The translations under genes were made by a program, and so were the position numbers. From the NCBI GenBank assembly GCA_903828235.1, contig CAIKLM010000101.1, positions 1 to 38,947 of the forward strand: a DNA stretch of 38,947 bases, given 5' to 3'. The notes beneath the pieces are model-generated. The model searched no databases and was not told the DNA's origin. It worked only from the letters and a program-made list of their open reading frames with translations. The stretch is from an uncultured beta proteobacterium. Its GTDB lineage: Bacteria > Pseudomonadota > Gammaproteobacteria > Burkholderiales > Burkholderiaceae_C. How positions within the stretch are numbered: the stretch's first letter is position 1; each line of letters starts with the position of its first letter. Below, piece by piece: positions 34,171-38,947 of this stretch.

Positions 34171-35238
34171 TCAGGCCAGGCACTGCTCCAGGCCCTGCAG
34201 CAGCACTTCGCGCGGCAGGTCGATGCCGATGAACACCAGCTTGCTCTGCTTCTTCTCGCCCGGCGCCCACTTGGGGCCCAGGTCGGAGCCCATCAGCTGG
34301 TGCACGCCCTGGAACACCACCTTGCGGTCGGAGCCCTTCATGAACAGCACGCCCTTGTAGCGCAGCATCTTGGGGCCGTACACCTGCACGATGGCGCCGA
34401 GGAAGTCTTCCAGCTTGGCCGGGTTGAAGGCGCGGTCGCTGCGGAAGACGAAGCTCTTCACATCGTCGTCGTGGGCGTGGTGGTGCGGGTGGTCGTGCCG
34501 GTGCGAGGGGTGGTCGCAGTGCTCGCCGTGCTCGTGGTCGTGGTCGTGGTCGTGGTGCCCGTGGCCGTGGCCGTCGTCCTTCAGGAAGTCGGGGTCGATG
34601 TCGAGCTTGGCGTTGAGGTTGAAGCCCTTCAGGTCGAACACGTCCGCGATCGGCACCTCGCCGAAGTGCACCTTGCGCTGCGGCGCGCGCGGGTTCATGT
34701 GCTTGATGCGGTGCATCAGGGCCTCGACCTCGCCCTCGGCCACGAGGTCGGTCTTGCTGAGGAAGATCTGGTCGGCGAAGCCCACCTGGCGGCGCGCCTC
34801 CTGCCGCGTGTCGAGCTGCCCCTCGGCGTGCTTGGCGTCCACCAGCGTGAGGATGGAGTCGAGCAGGTAGCTCTCGGCGATCTCGTCGTCCATGAAGAAG
34901 GTCTGCGCCACCGGGCCGGGGTCGGCCAGGCCGGTGGTCTCGATGACGACGCGGTCGAACTGCAGCTCGCCCTTGCGGCGCCTCTCGGCCAGCGTGGCCA
35001 GCGCGCCGCGCAGGTCTTCGCGGATGGTGCAGCAGACGCAGCCGTTGCTCATCTGGATGATCTGCTCCTCGGTGCTGACCGAAAGGATCTCGTTGTCGAT
35101 GTTCTCCTCGCCGAACTCGTTCTCGATGACGGCGATCTTCTGGCCGTGGGCCTCGGAAAGCACGCGCTTGAGCAGCGTCGTCTTGCCCGAGCCGAGGAAG
35201 CCGGTGAGGATGGTGGCGGGGATCAGGCCTTGGCTCAT
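34171..35238 (-). CDS. COG0523 (CobW/ZNG1-like) GTP-dependent metal chaperone
   Basis: The product is 355 residues. The G1 motif GFLGSGKTT lies at 13-21, the metal site GCVCC at 66-70 (C67, C69, C70), Walker B-type ETTGLADPGP follows, and the base-recognition motif is SKTD (161-164). Residues 223-259 form a loop with 17 His, one Cys and many Asp, a metal-binding or storage segment. The C-terminal CobW domain starts near 262 (KSFVFRSDRAFNPAKLEDFL). Such proteins insert Zn or another metal into client enzymes. It is 22 bases after the VUT gene and upstream of dksA. The metal and client are inferred only. Confidence 0.94.
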   Translation of the reverse strand: MSQGLIPATILTGFLGSGKTTLLKRVLSEAHGQKIAVIENEFGEENIDNEILSVSTEEQIIQMSNGCVCCTIREDLRGALATLAERRRKGELQFDRVVIETTGLADPGPVAQTFFMDDEIAESYLLDSILTLVDAKHAEGQLDTRQEARRQVGFADQIFLSKTDLVAEGEVEALMHRIKHMNPRAPQRKVHFGEVPIADVFDLKGFNLNAKLDIDPDFLKDDGHGHGHHDHDHDHEHGEHCDHPSHRHDHPHHHAHDDDVKSFVFRSDRAFNPAKLEDFLGAIVQVYGPKMLRYKGVLFMKGSDRKVVFQGVHQLMGSDLGPKWAPGEKKQSKLVFIGIDLPREVLLQGLEQCLA

Positions 35239-35260
35239 GGTGCGGGGGAAGAGGTCGGTG

Positions 35261-35860
35261 TCAGCGGGCCGGTGCCGATGGCGGCGGGGCCCAGGTCTGC
35301 AGGTGGGGCAGCAGCGCGCGGTAGGGGGCCAGCAGCACGGCGGCCATCAGCGCCTTCACGGCCAGGTCGCCAGTGGCGAGCATCAGCCAGTTCATGTCGG
35401 TGCCGGCGAAGGCCAGGAAGAAGAACACCGCGGTGTCGACCACGCTGGCCACCAGCGAGCCGATCAGCGGCGCCTTCCACCATGTGGCGGCGCGCCAGCG
35501 GTTGAACACCGCCACGTCCATCAGCTGCGCGAACAGGAACGCCGCGCCCGAGGCCACGGCGATGCGCCAGGGCGCCAGCGCCAGCGACACCACCACCGCG
35601 ATGGCGAAACCGATCCAGGCCACGCGCCGCGCCACCTGCGGCCCCAGGGCCCGGTTGGTGAGGTCGGTGACCAGGAACACCAGCGGGTAGCTGAAGGCGC
35701 CCCAGGTGAGCCAGTCGTTGATGGCGTGCTGCACCAGCACGTTCGACAGCACGATCACGGCCGCCATGGCGGCCACCGGCAGGGCCAGTCGGGCCAGCGG
35801 GTGGGTGGGCGGGGCGGCGGTGTTCACGGTGGGCGGAGGCTGCGTCGGAAGGGCCCGCAT
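35261..35860 (-). CDS. VUT/YhhQ-family queuosine precursor transporter
   Basis: The product is 199 residues with about six membrane segments. VIVLSNVLVQHAIN, the conserved GAFSYPLVFLVTDLTNRALG and LIGSLVASVVDTAVFFFLAFAG match the VUT family, whose E. coli member YhhQ imports preQ0/preQ1. The protein ends in a Pro-rich tail. ATG 35860 and GTG 35827 are both possible starts; neither has a clear Shine-Dalgarno. It is the first gene of a minus-strand string with the COG0523 GTPase and is divergent from corC. Confidence 0.9.
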   Translation of the reverse strand: MRALPTQPPPTVNTAAPPTHPLARLALPVAAMAAVIVLSNVLVQHAINDWLTWGAFSYPLVFLVTDLTNRALGPQVARRVAWIGFAIAVVVSLALAPWRIAVASGAAFLFAQLMDVAVFNRWRAATWWKAPLIGSLVASVVDTAVFFFLAFAGTDMNWLMLATGDLAVKALMAAVLLAPYRALLPHLQTWAPPPSAPAR

Positions 35861-35932
35861 TGTCGCCGCAAGCCGCCGCGCGCCAGGGGCTGGGGTATTC
35901 TTCCGGACTTCGCGACTGCCGGCACCGCCCCA

Positions 35933-36826
35933 GTGTCCGACCCAGCCCCTACCCGGCGCGAGCGCGGCCACGCTCCCGAAAGCCGCGACAAACGCGGCCT
36001 GTTCGAACGCCTCATCGAATTCGTCTCGCCCGGCCCCGACAGCAAGGACGAGCTGATCCGCACGCTCGCCGACGCCGAGAACCGCGAGCTCATCGAACCC
36101 GAGTCGCGCCTGATGCTCGAGGGCGTGTTGCGCATGGCCGACCTCACCGCCGGCGACGTGATGGTGCCCGCCACGCGCATGGACCTGCTGTCCATCGACT
36201 CGCCGGTCGAGGACATCCTGGCCACCGTGATCGACACCGCGCACTCGCGCTTCCCGGTGCACGAGGGCGGCCGCGAGAACATCATCGGCATCCTGCTGGC
36301 CAAGGACCTGCTCAAGCTGCACCGCGCGCCCGAGCTGAACCTGCGTACGCTGCTGCGGCCGGCGGTCTTCGTGCCCGAGAGCAAGCGCCTGAACGAGTTG
36401 CTGCGCGACTTCCGCTCCAACCGCAACCACCTGGCCGTCGTCATCGACGAGTTCGGCAACACCGCCGGGCTCATCACCATCGAGGACGTGCTCGAGGAGA
36501 TCGTCGGCGAGATCGAGGACGAGTTCGACGAGCAGGAGCAGGAGAACGGCATCTACACGCTGGCCGACGGCAGCCACCGCGTGGCCGGCGACGTGGCCAT
36601 CGACGCCGTCAACACCGCCTTCGGCACGCAGCTGCCCGAGGACGGCTTCGACACCATCGGCGGCCTGGTGGCGCAGGAGCACGGCCGCGTGCCGCGCCGC
36701 GGCGAGACGGTGGCCGTGGGCGGGCTGGCCTTCACGGTGATGATCACGCGCGGCGGCGCGGTGCGCTGGTTCCGCGTGGCGCGCGCGCCCGACGCGCCCT
36801 CGGTCGAAGGCGGTGACGTCGACTGA
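35933..36826 (+). CDS. corC: CBS-domain protein CorC/YbeX (HlyC/CorC family)
   Basis: The product is 297 residues. Two CBS modules run from about 65 to 190 (MVPATRMDLLSIDSPVEDILATVIDTAHSRFPV and VPESKRLNELLRDFRSNRNHLAVVIDEFGNTAGLITIEDVLEEIVGEIEDE as separate blocks), followed by the CorC_HlyC transporter-associated domain (RVAGDVAIDAVNTAFGTQLP). There are no membrane segments. YbeX is linked to Mg/Co efflux and ribosome or envelope stress. The start is GTG 35933; a TATTCT at 35896-35901 may be its -10. It overlaps lnt by 14 bases, the usual ybeX-lnt order. Confidence 0.95.
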   Translation: MSDPAPTRRERGHAPESRDKRGLFERLIEFVSPGPDSKDELIRTLADAENRELIEPESRLMLEGVLRMADLTAGDVMVPATRMDLLSIDSPVEDILATVIDTAHSRFPVHEGGRENIIGILLAKDLLKLHRAPELNLRTLLRPAVFVPESKRLNELLRDFRSNRNHLAVVIDEFGNTAGLITIEDVLEEIVGEIEDEFDEQEQENGIYTLADGSHRVAGDVAIDAVNTAFGTQLPEDGFDTIGGLVAQEHGRVPRRGETVAVGGLAFTVMITRGGAVRWFRVARAPDAPSVEGGDVD

Positions 36827-38366
36827 CGCGGCGCCGGCCCGCCGGCCCTGGCCGGTGGCGGCCGACGCGCTGCTGGCCGCCGCGCTGGGTGCGCTGCAGA
36901 CGCTGGCCTTCGTGCACACGGCGGCGTGGGTGCTGCCCATCGCCACGCTGGCGCTGCTGGTGTGGCGGCTGGACGCCGCGCCGCCGCGCCGCGCCGCGCT
37001 GCTGGGCTGGCTGTACGGCACGGCCTGGCTGGCGGCCGGCACCTGGTGGCTGTTCGTCAGCATGCACCGCTACGGCGGCCTGCCGGCGCCGCTGGCCGCG
37101 GCGGCCGTGGCGGCGCTGTCGGCGGCGCTGTCGCTGTACCTGGCGCTGGCGGCCGCGCTGTATGCGCGCTGGCGCCGCGGCGGCGGCTTCGACGCGGCGC
37201 TGTTCGCCGCGCTGTGGCTGCTGGCCGAGCTGGCGCGCGGCGTGCTCTTCACGGGCTTCCCGTGGGTGGCCTCGGGCTACTCGCAGGTGGATTCGCCGCT
37301 GGCCGCGCTGGCGCCCTGGGTGGGCGTGTACGGCATCGGCGCCGCGATGGCGCTGGCCGCTGCGGGCACGGTGCAGCTGCTGCGCAGCCGCGGGCGGCGC
37401 TGGCTGGCGGCTACCGCGGCCGCCGCCGGCGTGGCGCTGGCGCAGGTGGCGCCGTCGGACTTCACCACCCCGGCCGGCTCGATGGAGGTGGCGCTGCTGC
37501 AGACCAACGTGGCGCAGGACGAGAAGTTCGCCACCGAGCACCTGCCGGCCAACCTGGCCTGGGTGCACCGCGAATTGCTGCGCGCCACCGCGCCGCTGGT
37601 GGTGGCGCCGGAGACGGCCGTGCCGCTGTTGCCGGAGCAGCTGCGCGACTTCGCCCCTGGCTACTGGGAGCAGCTGCAGGCGCACTTCGCGGTGCCCGGC
37701 CGCGCCGCGCTGGTGGGCGTGCCGCTGGGTGACCTCGACACCGGCTACACCAACAGCGTCGCCGACCTCTCGGCTGCCCACGCCGCGCAGCCGCACCGCT
37801 ACGACAAGTGGCACCTCGTGCCCTTCGGCGAGTTCATCCCGCCGGGCTTTCGCTGGTTCACGAACCTGATGAACATCCCGCTGGGCGACTTCGCCCGCGG
37901 CGTGACGCACCCGCCGCCCTTCGAGGCGCTGGGGCAGCGCTTCGGCCCCAACATCTGCTACGAAGACCTGTTCGGCGAGGAACTCGCCCGGCGCTTCACC
38001 GATGCCGGCCGCGCGCCCACCGCGCTGGTGAACCTCAGCAACATCGGCTGGTTCGGCCAGACCATCGCCGTCGAGCAGCACCTGAACATCTCGCGGCTGC
38101 GCAGCCTGGAGCTGCAGCGGCCGATGTTGCGCGCCACCAACACCGGCGCCACCGCGGTGATCGACCACCGCGGCACCGTCACCGCGCTGCTGCCGCCGCA
38201 CACCCGCGGCGTGCTGGTGGCGCGCTTCGAGGGCCGCGAGGGGCTGACGCCCTACGCGCGCTGGGCCTCGCGGCTGGCGCTGTGGCCGCTGGTGCTGGCC
38301 GCCGCGGCGGTGGTGCTGGCCGCGTTGCTGGCGGCGCGCCGCGGCCCGCCGCCCGCCAGCCGCTGA
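36813..38366 (+). CDS. lnt: Apolipoprotein N-acyltransferase
   Basis: Lnt adds the third acyl chain to bacterial lipoproteins in the inner membrane. The product is 517 residues. Eight or so membrane segments include the signature GFPWVASGYSQVDSPLAALAPWVGVYG. The nitrilase-like periplasmic domain carries the catalytic Glu in VVAPETAVPLLP, Lys in YDKWHLVPFGEFIP and Cys in NICYEDLFGEE, then LVNLSNIGWFGQTIAVEQHLNISRLRSLELQRPMLRATNTG in typical order. The start is GTG 36813, overlapping the corC stop. A C-terminal membrane helix ends the protein. It is convergent with the nitroreductase gene, 12 bases away. Confidence 0.97.
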   Translation: MTSTDAAPARRPWPVAADALLAAALGALQTLAFVHTAAWVLPIATLALLVWRLDAAPPRRAALLGWLYGTAWLAAGTWWLFVSMHRYGGLPAPLAAAAVAALSAALSLYLALAAALYARWRRGGGFDAALFAALWLLAELARGVLFTGFPWVASGYSQVDSPLAALAPWVGVYGIGAAMALAAAGTVQLLRSRGRRWLAATAAAAGVALAQVAPSDFTTPAGSMEVALLQTNVAQDEKFATEHLPANLAWVHRELLRATAPLVVAPETAVPLLPEQLRDFAPGYWEQLQAHFAVPGRAALVGVPLGDLDTGYTNSVADLSAAHAAQPHRYDKWHLVPFGEFIPPGFRWFTNLMNIPLGDFARGVTHPPPFEALGQRFGPNICYEDLFGEELARRFTDAGRAPTALVNLSNIGWFGQTIAVEQHLNISRLRSLELQRPMLRATNTGATAVIDHRGTVTALLPPHTRGVLVARFEGREGLTPYARWASRLALWPLVLAAAAVVLAALLAARRGPPPASR

Positions 38367-38378
38367 CGGCGCCCGCCC

Positions 38379-38947
38379 TCAGGCGCCGTCCAGGCGGCCG
38401 ATGGCGACGAAGTGCAGCACCCACTCGCGCGCCGGGTCCACGCCCAGCAGCGCGGCGGCCTCGTCGTCGTGGAAGGCCCCGACGCCGCAGCAGCCCAGGC
38501 CCAGCGCGGCGGCCTCGAGGTAGAGCCGCTCGCCCACCATGCCGGCCTCGAGGAAGCCGTGGCGCCAGCCGCGCGCGGCGCCGGCCGTGTCGGCCGCGAA
38601 CGCGGCGCGCTCCAGCGCCAGCACGATCACCGCCGCCGCGTCGCCCACCACGTCCTGGCTCAGGGCGGCGCTGCGCGCGCGCGGGCGCAGGTCGTCGGGC
38701 GTGGCGGACGGCAGCAGCCGGTGGCCGCGGGGGTCGTAGCGCCAGGCCGCGGCAGCCAGCCCATCGACGGCGGCCGTGAGCACGTGCGCCCGCACCGCTG
38801 CCGAGAGAACCGGCCCGGTGCGGCGCAGCGCCGCGTCGAGTAGCGCCGACAGCGCCGACGCGGCCAGCGGGGCGCGGGCGTAGCGGCGCTCCGAGCGCCG
38901 CCGCGCGATGCGCTCCAGCGGCGGCATCGCGGCGGGCGCCGGGGCCG
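38379..38947 (-). CDS. Nitroreductase-like/SagB-type protein (partial at the window edge)
   Basis: The visible part is about 189 residues. IARRRSERRYARAPLAASALSALLDAALRR is the FMN-binding start of nitroreductase and SagB/ThcOx proteins; AALSQDVVGDAAAVIVLALERAAF and GWRHGFLEAGMVGERLYLEAAALGLGCCGVGAFHDDEAAALLG follow. The order fits SagB-type dehydrogenases, which oxidise azolines or reduce other substrates with FMN. The frame stays open upstream of an internal ATG at 38927 to the end of the window, so the true start is likely outside. No toxin-maturation genes are in view. It is convergent with lnt. Confidence 0.85.
   Translation of the reverse strand, partial: APAPAAMPPLERIARRRSERRYARAPLAASALSALLDAALRRTGPVLSAAVRAHVLTAAVDGLAAAAWRYDPRGHRLLPSATPDDLRPRARSAALSQDVVGDAAAVIVLALERAAFAADTAGAARGWRHGFLEAGMVGERLYLEAAALGLGCCGVGAFHDDEAAALLGVDPAREWVLHFVAIGRLDGA

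Noticed and set aside
34540..34573. Repeats of GTGGTC/GTCGTG on the plus strand, looking like a small satellite or array
   Set aside because: They are the codons of the His/Asp-rich loop of the COG0523 GTPase, not a non-coding repeat array.
35261..37063. A 600-codon minus-strand frame covering corC and the VUT gene
   Set aside because: Only the final 199 codons are the VUT transporter; the rest is antisense to corC and the start of lnt.

Overview
The window is a very GC-rich (by eye about 70%) bacterial chromosomal segment. Gene content and order point to a betaproteobacterium of the order Burkholderiales, probably near Rubrivivax, Leptothrix or Ideonella. The main grounds are the cysteine-poor DksA followed by a STAS-domain protein and hslVU, the corC-lnt pair, and the hppD-phhA pair with a divergent Lrp/AsnC regulator. 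That placement is inference from gene families; no database search was possible. The window reads as ordinary chromosome: I see no tRNA, rRNA, insertion sequence, integrase, prophage or CRISPR array.

Layout. 1-5.7 kb: the tail of an unidentified gene, then fadD and an FFLEELY-type protein on the minus strand, divergent from a plus-strand operon of a Tat-signal protein, a GMC oxidoreductase with a Cys-rich motif, and a lipase-like hydrolase. Together these suggest uptake or oxidation of a lipid or long-chain alcohol. 5.7-8.4 kb: phenylalanine/tyrosine catabolism (hppD-phhA) with a divergent Lrp/AsnC regulator. 8.4-12 kb: a YqaA-type membrane protein, a small MscS channel, an HDOD protein and a DUF2855 protein. 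12-12.8 kb: a compact small-protein locus with a sigma70-like promoter, a dyad in the promoter spacer, an attenuator-like leader and two small genes ending in a strong terminator. 12.8-16.2 kb: a small HTH-like protein, a TerC/Alx membrane protein under a yybP-ykoY (Mn2+) riboswitch, and an M48 membrane protease. 16.2-21.8 kb: a five-gene minus-strand operon (ABC ATPase, ABC-2 permease, membrane-anchored amidohydrolase, DesK-like kinase, DesR-like regulator). Every junction is stop/start coupled, and the last carries a 32-bp tandem duplication. A cNMP-binding protein lies upstream. 22-27.8 kb: an MFS transporter, AMP nucleosidase, a large hybrid kinase and a cysteine hydrolase. 27.9-35.9 kb: a long minus-strand series of VUT/YhhQ transporter, His-rich COG0523 GTPase, DksA with a histone-H1-like tail, STAS protein, HslV, HslU and an aldo/keto reductase. 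35.9-38.9 kb: corC-lnt on the plus strand, then a nitroreductase running off the window end.

Most genes are housekeeping or common accessory functions. The novelty lies in the junctions and leaders: two independent tandem duplications of translation-initiation regions (kinase/regulator junction and hslU start), the attenuator-like small-protein locus, the coupled ABC/amidohydrolase/two-component operon with a perfect dyad in front of it, and the DksA carrying a 145-residue Lys/Ala/Pro tail.
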